Source: Aphanomyces cochlioides
Taxonomy: Eukaryota > Oomycota > Saprolegniomycetes > Saprolegniales > Verrucalvaceae
Direction: 5' to 3'
Length of the DNA stretch: 64,000 bases
NCBI GenBank assembly: GCA_019828595.1
Contig: JAHQRK010000004.1
Location: 3,410,001-3,474,000 of the forward strand
The translations under genes were made by a program, and so were the position numbers. This document shows positions 11,726 through 22,605 of this stretch, piece by piece. The notes under the pieces are model-generated. The model saw nothing but the letters and a program-made list of their open reading frames with translations, was not told where the DNA came from and did not search any database. Positions within the stretch are counted from its first letter, which is position 1, and each line of letters begins with the position of its first letter.

Positions 11726-12272
11726 TCAAAAGTAATATTTGAACCTCTGAAAAATGCGTTTCTTCGTGGGAGGCTTCACTGTAATGCATTTTCGATAAGG
11801 AAAGACGCGACCATACTGTAAGGCTGGAAGAGAGGAGAACCTTGCAGCAATCGTCACATTAAACGAGTTTGATTTTTTTTGGCAAATGGGAGCATTTGGA
11901 GGCTTTTGGTGTGTTGACAGAGTGTACCCTGGTTGTGTCGCCCTGACGATCAACTCTTCACAAATCCGATCGAGGCAAATCCTCATTGTTGGATTATCCG
12001 CCAATGCAGTTACCATATATTTGCTGGATTTACCAAAAGCGTGTGACAAAACGCCACATTGTCTCGACGAAACCGCCAGCTAGTAGGGTCAAATGAGGCT
12101 GAGGGGTATTATTCAAAGCCAGGTTTGCTCGTAGTACAACATGAATGGAGCCGAAACGTGTCCGCGGCATGGGTACAGGTTGTCGACGTTTCTTTGGGCG
12201 ACTCTTGAGTCCATCCAGCATTGACTTGGGGCGCTTGTTGTGCAAAGATACGTGCATTTTTCGGCCAATCAA
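11726..12272 (-). CDS. Hypothetical basic protein
   Basis: Two-exon model: 12272-12034, a GT-AG intron of about 50 nt, then a frame ending at 11726. The N-terminus is strongly basic (KSRPKKRRQPVPMPRTRF) like a nuclear localisation signal, followed by hydrophobic/helical sequence (LLAGGFVETMWRFVTRF). I recognise no family. It would be divergent from the COX Vb-like gene with about 205 bp between starts. The 3' end and splice are uncertain and the whole call may be spurious. Confidence 0.3.
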
Positions 12273-12477
12273 CAGTCAATATGTGTGTTGCAATGTGTAA
12301 ACAAAAGTTCTGAGAGGTATGTGTTCAATTAAGTGCGTTAGGCAGCTCATTTAAGCGATGAGTGAAGACGACGCTCAACGCACTTATAAGAAAAATAAAA
12401 TTTGAAAGGTTACGTCGACATGCCTCCAGTGGCTGGCAGGAGCGAGGTGACTATTTCAGCTTTTAGTGGAAACCGCG

Positions 12478-12852
12478 ATGTTGAGCATTGTCAAGACCGT
12501 CGCCAAGCGATCGACCTCTATCCGCGCCTTTTCGTCGTTGGAACGCGATGTGCCTAACATGATGGATCAAGCCGTTGGTCGCCAAGCTGAAGAATTGAAG
12601 TTGGCGGAGCAAGGCATTGAATTGTTCAACCGCGACCCTGTCTCGACGGAAGAAAACCAGGGCAACTCGAAGGATGACCCAATCCTTGTCCCTTCTTTCA
12701 ACTCGTCCCGCGCCGTGGGCATCTCGCACAATGACTCTCCTTACATCGTCTGGTTCAACTTGGAAGAAGGCAAGGTGCACTACGTCCCTCGTTTCGACAA
12801 GTATTTCAAGTTGGACAACAAGAACCCCAACAAGCACGCGCACCACCATTAG
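12478..12852 (+). CDS. COX5B: Cytochrome c oxidase subunit Vb-like protein lacking zinc ligands
   Basis: 124 residues, single exon. A mitochondrial-type presequence (MLSIVKTVAKRSTSIRAFSS) precedes a domain with the subunit Vb/Cox4 landmarks: ELFNRDP, DDPILVPSF, RAVGI, YIVWFNLEEGK and YFKLD. In the family these surround a zinc site made mainly of Cys residues (C..C ... CPRCG). Here the equivalent of CPRCG reads VPRFD, and the whole protein has no cysteine. It ends in a His-rich tail. Role: nuclear-encoded subunit of complex IV in the inner mitochondrial membrane. The start is the first ATG followed by the presequence. Confidence 0.8.
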   Translation: MLSIVKTVAKRSTSIRAFSSLERDVPNMMDQAVGRQAEELKLAEQGIELFNRDPVSTEENQGNSKDDPILVPSFNSSRAVGISHNDSPYIVWFNLEEGKVHYVPRFDKYFKLDNKNPNKHAHHH

Positions 12853-13012
12853 AGCCTGTGCCTTGCGCGGAGGATAAATTGTTCAAATCTGATGCGTTTT
12901 ATAAAGATAGTCTCAATGTTGAGTTTTGTCCGTGGAATCGACTCTCGCGCACACACAGGAATACGACTTTACTACAAAGCTGCAATAAATACACTCTATC
13001 TATCTACTACAC

Positions 13013-14863
13013 TTAGATTTCGGGGCCAAACTCTGCCGCCGGGGCTTCTTTCAGCATTTGCGCCTCTTCGACTTCATTCTGGATGTCGGTGTCTGCAACT
13101 TGTCCGTCATCCGTCGGTGTTTCCTTCTTGGCTTCCTGGTGCGTGTCTTTGCGTCCATGCTGATCCGTGTTGTCGACAATGGCCGGGGTGTCGGGTTGAC
13201 CGGCACCTGATTTTACTGGGTTCGCCATTTCTTGCATCTCAGAAGCATCAGCCTTTGAAGTAGGAGCGGGCATGTCGACGGTTTTACTCGAGTCTTCTCG
13301 GATGTTCATCTTGTTGGGTGTCATATTTTCGTTTTCGCCGTCATTCGATGCAAGTTGCACCTTGCGCTTCTTCACAGCATTGTCTTCCGTTTCGGTTTGC
13401 TTTCGACCGAGAGCAAGTTTGCGTAGCGCATTGCCGTTGGTTGCAGGTTTATCCGTGTTCCAACGAGGGCTGAGGAGAAGGGGAGCTGAGAAATTAAGGG
13501 CATCAAGAGGAGATCGAATCGTGTCGGCGGATTCCAACAAGTGGTTGTGCATGGATTCGGCTTTGAGCATCAACGAGCTTAAACGATCCATACCAGCTTC
13601 CACGTCATGTGGGGGAGATGGAGCAGGGGCAATCGGCTTGCCTTGTGTCAACGATGTCAATACTGCAGCATTCGCTTCCTCTTCGAGGCCAACTTCTTCG
13701 TCCACGGCACCATCTTTCTTCAACAGAGCCAAATGTAATTCCAAATGAGCACTGGTTTTCAAAAGATATTTTTGGGCATGTGTGCGAGTCTGGACTGCAT
13801 TCCGGGTGCCAACAACCTGGGCTACTCGACGCCAATTCTTTCCGAACAACTTAATGCCTTCCAAGAAAGCGGCATGTTCTTGGGCGGTCCATCGTCCACC
13901 CTTTGCTTCGTATTGTTGAGGAGGCGGTCGAGGCCGAGTAGCAGGTAGAATGAAGGGTGGGGCATCATCTTTGGCAGCAGCCGCAGAGTTCTTTTGTCCA
14001 CTGTCTGAGCTCAGTGAGCCCGTTTCATCCAAGTCGTCCTTTTTCCCTTCTTTGAATTCACACTTTGAAAGAGACACCGAAACTTCCTTGTTTGGATCGG
14101 CGATGACAGCATCACGCTTCATCTTCAGTGTTTGAATTTGTCCTTCATACTTTTCGCGTTCTGCACCAGTTGCCGTCATCATGGCTGCTTCCATTGAACT
14201 GATGCTCTTTGTCAAGGAACGGATTTGGCGATGTGGCCAACGTTTGATACCATTGCGTCGGCACACTTTTTTCATGAGAGTGATGCATATTCCAAAGAAT
14301 CGTGCAACTTCCACGATGGGTTGGTCAAAGTGTTCTCTTAGCTCCTCAATGGAGATGAATTTTGTGGCATGGTACTTCATTCGGTTGGCAGCATTTGCAG
14401 CGTTACGGCGTTTGATACTTTCAGATCCATCCGAGCTCCATCCCTCAGCGTCATCTTCATCTTTAAATTTTGCGTACGAAGAAATGTACTTTGCGCGATC
14501 GGCTGCCTCAAATCGGGCCATCGAAGGAATATACTTTGTTCCGGGGTTGATGAGTGTTTCGTCTTCGTCCGTTCCATCTTCTATCTTGATTTGATTGTTC
14601 AAGTTTGCGTTGTTTTCAAGGGGAGTCTTCTCGGACGGAGCGCTACTTGCACTGCTCATGCACATACTTGTCAGAATCATCGCTGTTTCTTCCGAATTGG
14701 TTCGTTCACGACCTTGTCGCGCTTCGAATTGCATTGTGCCTGCATGATGCTGTTTGGTTTGTGGCGTCATTTCGTTGTCGTTCTTCTTGATCTTCGTCTT
14801 CCGAGGGACTTGCATGGACGGACGCTCGTGTGTCAATTGATAGTTCACTGCGCATCGTTTCAA
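13013..14863 (-). CDS. RWP-RK and SHAQKYF-type Myb transcription regulator
   Basis: A single-exon frame of 616 residues. Residues about 168-218 carry an RWP-RK domain (HFDQPIVEVARFFGICIT, then GIKRWPHRQIRSL); RWP-RK proteins are DNA-binding regulators best known in plants and green algae. Residues about 323-370 carry a SANT/Myb repeat (GGRWTAQEHAAFLEGIKLFG, KNWRRVAQVVGTR) ending in THAQKYLLK, the SHAQKYF-class signature. The rest is acidic, low-complexity linker. Two different DNA-binding domains in one chain suggest a nuclear regulator. Residues about 276-350 recur as at least six decayed fragments between 22.6 and 36.6 kb, so this gene, or a relative, was a fragment donor for the array. Confidence 0.85.
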   Translation of the reverse strand: MKRCAVNYQLTHERPSMQVPRKTKIKKNDNEMTPQTKQHHAGTMQFEARQGRERTNSEETAMILTSMCMSSASSAPSEKTPLENNANLNNQIKIEDGTDEDETLINPGTKYIPSMARFEAADRAKYISSYAKFKDEDDAEGWSSDGSESIKRRNAANAANRMKYHATKFISIEELREHFDQPIVEVARFFGICITLMKKVCRRNGIKRWPHRQIRSLTKSISSMEAAMMTATGAEREKYEGQIQTLKMKRDAVIADPNKEVSVSLSKCEFKEGKKDDLDETGSLSSDSGQKNSAAAAKDDAPPFILPATRPRPPPQQYEAKGGRWTAQEHAAFLEGIKLFGKNWRRVAQVVGTRNAVQTRTHAQKYLLKTSAHLELHLALLKKDGAVDEEVGLEEEANAAVLTSLTQGKPIAPAPSPPHDVEAGMDRLSSLMLKAESMHNHLLESADTIRSPLDALNFSAPLLLSPRWNTDKPATNGNALRKLALGRKQTETEDNAVKKRKVQLASNDGENENMTPNKMNIREDSSKTVDMPAPTSKADASEMQEMANPVKSGAGQPDTPAIVDNTDQHGRKDTHQEAKKETPTDDGQVADTDIQNEVEEAQMLKEAPAAEFGPEI

Positions 14864-15431
14864 CAGTGTTTTGTTTGTCTTGATTTCACTATACTATACT
14901 CAGTCGGAATAAGAACGGGGGATTCGCACGTATTGGACGTTGACCTTTCGACTGGCACAATATATCTTGGGAAGGCATTCACGCATCAAAACGGGGAACC
15001 AATCAAATCACTTTATTTCAAATTTTCAGCCAATCCAATGCGTTGACCCTCGTCGCAATATCAACGTCATACCATACGTCCAAGATTGCTCAACAGCGTA
15101 CATTTAGTACTTCTTTGTATTTATATTAATGTACATTGTACGGCGAATGGCGTAAGTACATGTGAAGTTCAGACCCGTCAGTATCTGGTTGGTCAGTGAG
15201 GTTGGAGGGAAATCGCGAGCCAACGAACCGTCGTGACTCAACGGTCGCAACTCTGAACTCGGCACCTGATTCAGGTTAAGGACAATACGAAGCAATTTGA
15301 CACGAAGATGCTGCAGGCTATGACTGATAGATGAATAAAAGAGACATTAGGCATAGATGCGACCACGCGCTTCAACGAACATTCGAGGAGGTGCAAGCGC
15401 TGGATCATGATTGGCTGGAACAACTTTGAAA
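14864..15431. other. Divergent promoter region between Myb and methyltransferase genes
   Basis: About 570 bp between divergent starts. No gene could be supported on either strand. Confidence 0.5.
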
Positions 15432-16963
15432 ATGCCTGTCTGTCGCCGCAGTGCACCTGCTCGACGCAAGCAGAACGACTGGCTTATCAAACATGCATTC
15501 AATGTTACATCCCAAGGTGGAGAAGATGGAGTGATTGAAAAGGTATTTGAAGTGATTGGGGCCCAAGATGGAAAAGAGTCACGAGACCGATGGTGTGTGG
15601 AATTTGGCGCATGGGACGGAAAGCATTTGTCAAATACGTGGAAACTCTTGCACGAAGAGAATTGGCAGGGAGTTCTCATCGAAGCAGACAAGGAACGATG
15701 TAGCAAAATGCAGCAAATGTACATCAATCATCCACACGTGGCTTGTATCAATGCATTTGTGACGTTTGAAGGCGAGCAATCCCTCGAACATATTCTCGAG
15801 CGGGAACATGTTCCAGGAGATTTAGATCTTATCTCGATTGATGTAGATGGCGCGGATTACCATATTTGGGACAGCTTGCGAGCTATTGAGCCTAAAGTCG
15901 TCGTGATTGAATTTAATCCAACCATTCCCAACAATGTCGTGTACATTCAAGATAAAGATATGTCTGTCTATCATGGATCGTCTTTAGCGGCGCTGATTGA
16001 GCTGGGTAAAACCAAAGGTAATAACATTTTTCCATGGCACATCTAACTCGACTCACACAGGATATGAACTCGTGAGCACGACGACATTCAATGGTGTATT
16101 TGTCAAGCAGGAATACTACCCTCTCTTCGGCATGAGTGACAATTCCATTGACGTGATGCACGACGTGCCAATGCCCACCGAGTTCTTTCAACTTTATGAT
16201 GGAACGATTAAAATCACTGGAGTGAAAAAGCTCATCTGGAAGCAAGTCCCCATTTCAGAAAAGAACCTCCAAATTCTCTCGGCGGCACAGCGGCGTTTTC
16301 CGTTCGTTCCCCCAGAGATTGAAAAAGCGCTTGCAAATGCGGAGGCAACATTTAATCAAGCCATGGCGAATAAGGACGAACATGCTGCTACACATTTCCT
16401 TAACTTGGCAATCCAGTGGAGTGCCCAATGTACCTATCCCAACGAGGTAGTTTGGAGCATTATGTGAGAAAATGATAAGAAATGCATAGGACATTCGTAG
16501 AATTGTGGGCTACGCACTGACGTTGGCACAAGACAACTCGTCTCTGCAAGCCCAAGTCGTCGAATTGTACGTCGACAAAGCTGACAAGCATCTTTCAGCA
16601 AATGAACCAAAGAATGCCGTGAAATGGTGAGAATAGACTCTGTCAAGCGAGTTCTCATTCGATGCAGGTTGAAACAAGCTCTTTATCTCCCTCTTGGCCA
16701 ACATGCAAACCAGAGAGCTCGCTTGATGACCCATTTGGGTGAAGCTTATATCCGCAGCCAGAATTTTCAAAAGGCTGAATTTTGGCTTAAAACGTCTCTC
16801 GCATTGGAGCCAAAAGCAAAGAGCACGCTCAAATCCATGGTTCGACCTAGTGATGAGTGAGTTGTTTATGGCAGCGTAGGCAAAACTGTATTCAAAACAA
16901 GGACAAGCACAAGTTCAACAACAAATTGTTGAAATGCTCCGAGCAATGACAACTGAAGACTAA
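15432..16963 (+). CDS. FkbM-like SAM-dependent methyltransferase with C-terminal TPR-like tail
   Basis: Five exons: 15432-16017, 16061-16446, 16490-16626, 16668-16839, 16880-16963 (454 residues). The N-terminal half resembles Methyltransf_21/FkbM proteins: SQGGEDGVIEKVFEVIG, CVEFGAWDGKHLSNT (SAM-binding loop), WQGVLIEAD, and DLISIDVDGADYHIWDS. The C-terminal exons are helical with a TPR-like unit (LGEAYIRSQNFQKAEFWLK). The substrate is unknown. The stop (TAA, 16961) overlaps the former stop of a convergent carrier gene. The last three exons recur as fragments at about 19.6, 27.0 and 38.5-39.1 kb, with the final intron splice sites conserved. Confidence 0.8.
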
Positions 16964-17281
16964 CTCTTGTGCTTCGATCTTTTTCTTGACCATCGGCATG
17001 AAAGTAACAGATACTGCTCCGAAACAATTGATCATGATTATGAATTGACTTTGAATCTGCACCTTGGTCAGTTTTGGTGTCAAGTCTCGACAGACGGACG
17101 CAACGCCTTGTTCTTGGAAAAACTTCTGAAAGATTGCAAACATACTTTCTTTTAGCCCTGGCCTCCTGGTTTGACCCAAGCTCTTGGTTGTTACTGTTGA
17201 AATACCTCGTGAGTTCATCGAGCTTGCCCGTTCTGACGAGGAGCATACGAGAAACGACGCTGTGACCTTCCATGATTCCAA
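16964..17281 (-). pseudogene. Remnant of mitochondrial-carrier-family gene (C-terminal part)
   Basis: Reverse-strand sequence reads MFAIFQKFFQEQGVASV and LTPKLTKVQ, the third carrier repeat, followed by a degenerate C-terminus. It aligns with the last exons of the intact carrier at 39.1-40.1 kb. The N-terminal two thirds are missing, so it cannot be a functional carrier. It lies tail to tail with the methyltransferase gene, the same arrangement as near 39.07 kb. Confidence 0.7.
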
Positions 17282-17289
17282 GTATACTA

Positions 17290-17545
17290 GCAGTTTATGC
17301 AGCAGTGGCTTACAAGCCTCGCTACACGAAGGATGCTAAAAAATTGCAGTTTATAGCTCCTTCATGAGGATAGATGATCAAGACGCAATGGCGAATAGCG
17401 ATGATCACAATTCGAGAGAATTTTGTTGAGTTAAGGACTTCTAATTTTCGTAGATTGGCTGCTTTGTCACTCGTGATCCATGTAGGCACAGCACTTGCAA
17501 AACCCATACCATGTTTTCCCACGGAGTCGACATACACATCTCAAC
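17290..17545. repeat. Array spacer repeat, copy 1
   Basis: Diverged but clearly related to about 19995-20300 (shared order: tacaagcctc/tacacgcttc, tttatagctcc/tttattgcttcc, gaattttgttga/aaattttgttga, catgttttccc/catgactttcc). Each copy lies between a carrier remnant and an NTPase-family copy, marking a duplicated block. No coding potential is apparent. Confidence 0.6.
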
Positions 17546-17582
17546 CAGCCTAGTTCGTTTGCAGCAAGCAGCAGATCGCTCT

Positions 17583-19285
17583 TTAATGGTGAAATCGGTT
17601 CACCATACTCTCGATGGCTTCCCATAATTCGTTGTAAACATCTCTCAAGAAAGCTATCTCGACATTGTCCTCTTCATGAGCAAAGTTATCTGGCGCGATG
17701 AGTAAACCTTTGATCTGCAAGTTAAGCGCTTCTGCAAGTGGCCCCCAGAAGTTGAAAAATGGAAGCAGCGGAGAACATGTCTTGGCAATTGCCACGTTGA
17801 TGCCAAGTGTCGAATTCGTGACCAGAACCATGTCGACGCCTGGATAATTGACGATTTCTGGGTCGAAGAGAATCCACGACTTGTTCGGTCTAAACTCAAT
17901 CTCCGATTTCAACGTTTTGCGTTCGGTCAATGGGTTGAAAGGCTTCCTCTTGATGATTCCTCGTTTTGGTAGACGATACTTTCCAACCACGCCTTGTTGG
18001 CAGACTTCGGCCTTGATGATTTCCACAACATTAAATCCAAGAATCGATGGATTTGATGCTCGCGACAGAAGATCATACCATCGCGTCAGCAAAGCATCAA
18101 AGGCAGTCAGCAAGAGCGGGAGTTTGCCCGCCAAGAGCGCCAATTCGTCCTCGTTCTTGGTAAAAATATTTGGATGGTACTTTAGCCAGACGTCAAACTC
18201 GTCGTCTTTCAACCCCCATAGTAAACATTGTTCTCTCGAGTTGTTGGTTTGGGCAATACCTCACGCCACATACTGACATTCATCGACATGCCATGGATCT
18301 CGACACAGACTGAGAGGCCGAAACAGGCTCTTAACCGTTCCTTTGCCATTTTACACTTCGGATTATTTTCGTCGACCGAGTCCCATTGATCCGCCACAAG
18401 AATCACTCTTTGATTCTGCATAAAGGCCCAGACATCTTCAATCGTGTGAAGGTGCCCAGTATAATCTGGCACGTTGAGCAAAATATTTCGCTGCAAAATC
18501 CACAACAGCAGCGTCAGTACCCAACAATGGTCGAGAGTCGGGAATATAGCACACAAACGGTGTTGAGCCGTCTTTGTACTTGATTGGATTCTTGAGCAAC
18601 ATCAGTACCAAGGCGACCAGCATGTGCGACTTGCCATAACCAGTCGTCCCCATCACATTCACCGTAATAAACCGGCCTTCCTTCCACAGTCGCACAATTT
18701 TATCATACAATGGCTTCAAATCCGACCGGGCTTGATACTTGAAGGCACGCTTGTCGAGGTGAAAACGATTCGTTGGGGCCGATAACGATGGAAAGGCCAC
18801 TCCAAAATCGACTCAATGTCAAAAATTTGATCCACGTTGCAGCCACGAATCGCGCTCATCAAATGTTCTGCGGATTCTCTTTCACGATCAAGACGAGATT
18901 TTTTTACTTCACAATGTGAATCGGTAGCCTTGCGTTTGCGATCCGCATCCCGTTCGACCTCGTTCACAACAACAATCGATAGATTCGCCGTTTCAAGCAT
19001 AGCACGAGCGTCCTTCCATCGTTGATGCGCATTCTGAAGTCGTTGATGTGCATTGTGCAGAAGTTGATCCGCATCATTCACGTCTTGCTTCAAATCACGA
19101 CACTTTTCACGCTTGTCGTCATGCTTCCCCTCCCAGTCATTAAGCTTATTTCTTGCATTCCGTAGGTCCTCTCTCGCATTCCTTAGGTTCTCTCTCACAT
19201 CATCCACGTCCTTTAACGCTTCTCGATATTGTCGCTCCTCGTCAGTAAGCGCAACGGGATCTCCTCTCATTTCTTCGACGGACAT
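17583..19285 (-). pseudogene. RHS/Crinkler-like NTPase family, copy 1 (broken)
   Basis: The N-terminal coiled coil (19285-18900) is followed by the P-loop domain (GTTGYGKSHML near 18640), Walker-B-like VILVADQWDSVDEN and C-terminal NYPGVDMVLV. The frame shifts near 18800, 18500 and 18215, and an internal block of roughly 90 residues after LPLLLTAF is deleted relative to copy 2. The Walker A lysine is kept, but no single frame spans the protein. On this reading it is a pseudogene. Confidence 0.75.
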
Positions 19286-19589
19286 CTCTTTGGAAAATGA
19301 GGCTTTCAGTCAACCGCATCTCTGTTCATCCACATCATAGCCACAGAATATACTAAAATAAAAGTGATCCAAGTGCACCACGAGGACTGTCCTTTGATCT
19401 CACATTCATTGCTCTGAGTGTGCTGTCAAGGAGTCAACTCTGTTGAGCTTTGTTTTCTCACTGATGAATCGCTCCTCCACAGAGTCCTTCCTCTCTGCCT
19501 TATTTTGCATGAGCTATTAAACAAAAAACGGTTGAATGGAATTATTTGTCAGTTGATCGCGAGGAAGGTTTGCTCATGTGATGAACGTG

Positions 19590-19990
19590 TTATTTCATGA
19601 CAGTGCAGACGACATCGTCTTCAAAACAAGGAAAAGCTCAAGCTCAACAACATATCGTCGAAATGCTTCGAGCTATGCCAACTGAAGCTTACCTCTTCGC
19701 AGAGAGGAGCATGAATGAAAGCGTCACGTATGCTTCGATCTTTTCCATGACCATCAACAAGCAGACAGTGTTCCTTAGCAATTGATTATTGGCGTTCAAT
19801 CTGCACCTTATTCATTTCAAGTGTCAAGTCTCGATTGATGGATGCAACGACGCTCTCGACTCCTGGTTTTCAGTTGCTTGACACAAATTCATGATTGCAC
19901 CTGGTGGAAGCTTTTGGAAATTCTCAAAGAGGGCCTTACTGACGAGGAACGTTGACTTGAGCTCCTACTATTCGTGCATCGCTTGCTTTG
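19590..19990 (+). pseudogene. Fragment: methyltransferase TPR tail plus convergent carrier end
   Basis: Plus strand reads SKQGKAQAQQHIVEMLRAMP, equivalent to the last exon of the gene at 15.4-17.0 kb. The opposite strand reads the decayed carrier C-terminus. Together they repeat the junction seen at 16.96 kb and again near 27.3 and 39.07 kb. Boundaries are approximate. The 300 bp upstream (19290-19590) hold nothing recognisable. Confidence 0.6.
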
Positions 19991-19994
19991 GCTA

Positions 19995-20300
19995 GTATTC
20001 TGACAGTTCGTGCAGCAGCGACTTACACGCTTCTTACACGAGATACGCAAAACTTGTGCAGTTTATTGCTTCCTCGAGAAGATAGATGGTCAAGGCAGAC
20101 AGACGCAACGGCGAATATCGATGATCCAAATCGGAGTAAATTTTGTTGACTTAATGAGTGTTTCATGCTGGCTGCTTTGTTGCTCATGACGCTGACGCGT
20201 CTGCACAATACTTGCAAAAGCCATACCATGACTTTCCTCGGCATCGACAAGCGCATTTCTCTCACTTCGTGCCCATCGACAAGCACATCTCTGGATATTG
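19995..20300. repeat. Array spacer repeat, copy 2
   Basis: Second copy of the spacer at 17290-17545, again immediately 3' of an NTPase-family gene on the minus strand. Confidence 0.6.
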
Positions 20301-20332
20301 AAGATTTAAACGTATGATCGGTTAACCAACCG

Positions 20333-22051
20333 CTAGATGACTCGCCATAATTCGGGGTTGACATCTCTCAAGAAAGCTGTCTCGACATTGTCCTCTTTGT
20401 GAACGAAGTCATCTCGAGCGACAAATAATCCTTTGATCTGCATCTCGTGTGATTCTGCAAGTGGCCCCCACAAGTTAAAAAATGGCCCCAGCGGCGGATT
20501 CGTCTTGGCAACTGTCACGTTGATACCAACAAGTGTCGTATCCGTGACGAGAATCATGTCGACGCCAGGATAATTGAAGATTTCTGGGTCCAAGAGAATC
20601 CACGACATGTTCGCTCTACCCTCAATCACTGCTGTCAATGTTTCTCTTTCGGTCGATGGTTTAAACGACTCCCTCTTGATGGTCCATTCGTCAGGTAGAG
20701 CATACTTTCCCACCACGCCTTGCTGGCAAACATTGGCCTTGATGATTTCTACTACAGCAAAGCCAATACTCGATGGAGTTGATGCTAGCGACAGAAGACC
20801 ACGCCATCGCGTCAGCAAAGCATCCGTCGCTGATTTCATTTTCCACACACGATAGACCAATCTCAGTACTATTTGGCTCGTGGCACACAACCCACGCACA
20901 CGATCTTCGTAGAAAAAGCGAAAATCCACAATATTCATGTCGAAAAGCCACCGGTTCGATAGCTTACATACCTTCCACACCAGATCCTCGTCCATATTGG
21001 CATAAAAGTTGTCGAGCAAACTCATCAAATTCTCCACAATTGCGTCTTGTTGGACCCGCTGCACAACACTTTCCCAAGAATCACCATCTTGATACACGCG
21101 CGCAAATACAGACAGCAAGAGCGGGACTTTGCCCGTCAAGAGCGCCACTTCGTCCTCATTCTCAGTGAATATTGTCGGATGGTGCTTTAGCCAGACTACA
21201 AACTCGTCGTCCTTCAACCCCCCATAGTAAATGTTGTTATCTTCGCTGGTTGGTTTGTGCAACCGCGCAAGCCACGAACAGGCAATCATCGACATGCCAT
21301 GGATCTCGACACAGACTGAGAGGCTGAGACAGGATCCCAACCGTTCCCTTGCCATTCTACAATCTGGATTATTTTCGTCCATCGAATTCCATTGATCCAC
21401 CACAAGAATCACACTTCGATGCTTCATGAAGGCACGGATATCTTGGATCGTGAGAAGTTGCCCAGTATAATCTGGCATGTTGACCAGAATATTTTGCTGC
21501 AAAATCTTCACAACATCAACTTCAGTACACAACAATTCTCGACAGTCAGGAATATAGCACACAAATGGCGGAGCATAATCTTTATACTCGATTGGAGTCT
21601 TGAGCAACAGCAGGACCAATACGGCCAGCATGTGCGACTTGCCATATCCAGTCGTCCCCGCCACATTCACCGTAATAGGACGGCCTTCCTTCCACAGACG
21701 CACGATTTTGTCATACAATGGCTTCAAATCCGACCGGGCTTGAAAATCAAAGGTATGGTTCTTGAGCTGAAAACGATTCGTTGGGGCCGATAACGACGGA
21801 AAAGGCAACTCTAAAATCGACTCAACGTCAAAAATGCGATCCACGTTGCAGCCTCGAATGGCGCTCATCAACCGTTTTGCAGACTCTCTGTCACGATCAA
21901 GACGAGATTTTTTAGCTTCACAACTTGAATCAACAGCCTTGCGTTTGCGGTCCGCATCTGCTTTAACCTCGTTCACAACATTAATCCGTTGCTTCGCTTT
22001 CTCAACCATAGCCCGAGCATCCTTCCATCGCTCCCACGCATTCTGGAGCAT
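20333..22051 (-). CDS. RHS/Crinkler-like coiled-coil P-loop NTPase with nuclease-like C-terminus, copy 2 (open)
   Basis: 572 residues in one open frame. Residues 1-60: remainder of the coiled coil (the N-terminal half present in copies 3 and 5 is missing). Residue 132-139: Walker A, GTTGYGKS. Residues about 213-220: Walker-B-like VILVVDQ, followed by WNSMDEN. A conserved YYGGLKDDEF follows. The C-terminus has NYPGVDMILV (D498) and INVTVAK (K516). The order NTPase then PGVD...VT resembles the NTPase and restriction-endonuclease-fold pair described for trypanosome RHS and oomycete Crinkler proteins; I infer this from motifs, not alignment. No secretion signal or LxLFLAK header is seen. Function is unknown; effector or transposon-derived origin are both possible. 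Confidence 0.65.
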   Translation of the reverse strand: MLQNAWERWKDARAMVEKAKQRINVVNEVKADADRKRKAVDSSCEAKKSRLDRDRESAKRLMSAIRGCNVDRIFDVESILELPFPSLSAPTNRFQLKNHTFDFQARSDLKPLYDKIVRLWKEGRPITVNVAGTTGYGKSHMLAVLVLLLLKTPIEYKDYAPPFVCYIPDCRELLCTEVDVVKILQQNILVNMPDYTGQLLTIQDIRAFMKHRSVILVVDQWNSMDENNPDCRMARERLGSCLSLSVCVEIHGMSMIACSWLARLHKPTSEDNNIYYGGLKDDEFVVWLKHHPTIFTENEDEVALLTGKVPLLLSVFARVYQDGDSWESVVQRVQQDAIVENLMSLLDNFYANMDEDLVWKVCKLSNRWLFDMNIVDFRFFYEDRVRGLCATSQIVLRLVYRVWKMKSATDALLTRWRGLLSLASTPSSIGFAVVEIIKANVCQQGVVGKYALPDEWTIKRESFKPSTERETLTAVIEGRANMSWILLDPEIFNYPGVDMILVTDTTLVGINVTVAKTNPPLGPFFNLWGPLAESHEMQIKGLFVARDDFVHKEDNVETAFLRDVNPELWRVI

Positions 22052-22429
22052 TTGATCCGTATCTCTGCGAATACAAACTAAACGCAGAATTCAGAACAAG
22101 CTCTGTCCCATGTTAGAAAACAGTTGGAGTTCATCACATCATTGTACACAACGTCGTCCACAAACAGGTGATCGAAATGCATCTTACTGATTGCCCTTTG
22201 ACTTTATCAGTCAGCTAGAAGAGTTGTCTGTCTTGCTGGCTTCGAATGATTGACAGCGGATGTTCTCTAGCAATCCCTTGTTTACTCAGTGTCAGATGTA
22301 AGAAAGTCGTGTGCTGTCAATGAGGCTGAGTCTATCCAGAAGACGAATGTTTCAGCTACCTGCAATGTGATATATTGGGACTACTTTTGGTATCGGGCGT
22401 CTTTGAGCTGTTTATGTTCTCTGGCTATG

Positions 22430-22576
22430 ATTCGATTCTTTCGCATCTTTCTTGGATTCAGATTGCATCCGAGTCTTGAGTGTATCCAATGGATAAAGCG
22501 CCAAGGAAGCAGCACATCCTCCACGGCGGCGGAAGTTGCAGTCGCAAGCGTTGCCATCGGTTTACCAAGGCTCATC
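22430..22576 (-). pseudogene. Carrier gene fragment (first-exon start)
   Basis: Reverse strand starts MSLGKPMATLATATSAAV, matching the start of the carrier at 40058, then shifts frame (CATCCTCCACGG instead of CATCCTCCCACGG) and ends after about 50 codons. It is preceded (22080-22430) by sequence in which I see no gene. Confidence 0.75.
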
Positions 22577-22605
22577 TAGTAGAAAGAGCACAGAGATTCT
22601 TAACA

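Noticed and set aside
11886..12083. 65-codon plus-strand frame
   Set aside because: Antisense to the minus-strand hypothetical gene and without recognisable motif.
12463..12849. 128-codon minus-strand frame opposite the COX Vb-like gene
   Set aside because: Exact antisense shadow of a clear coding sequence; composition (His/Arg/Val rich) is typical of a shadow.
14369..15046. 225-codon plus-strand frame
   Set aside because: Lies opposite the RWP-RK/Myb gene and is Cys/Phe-rich nonsense; no domain.
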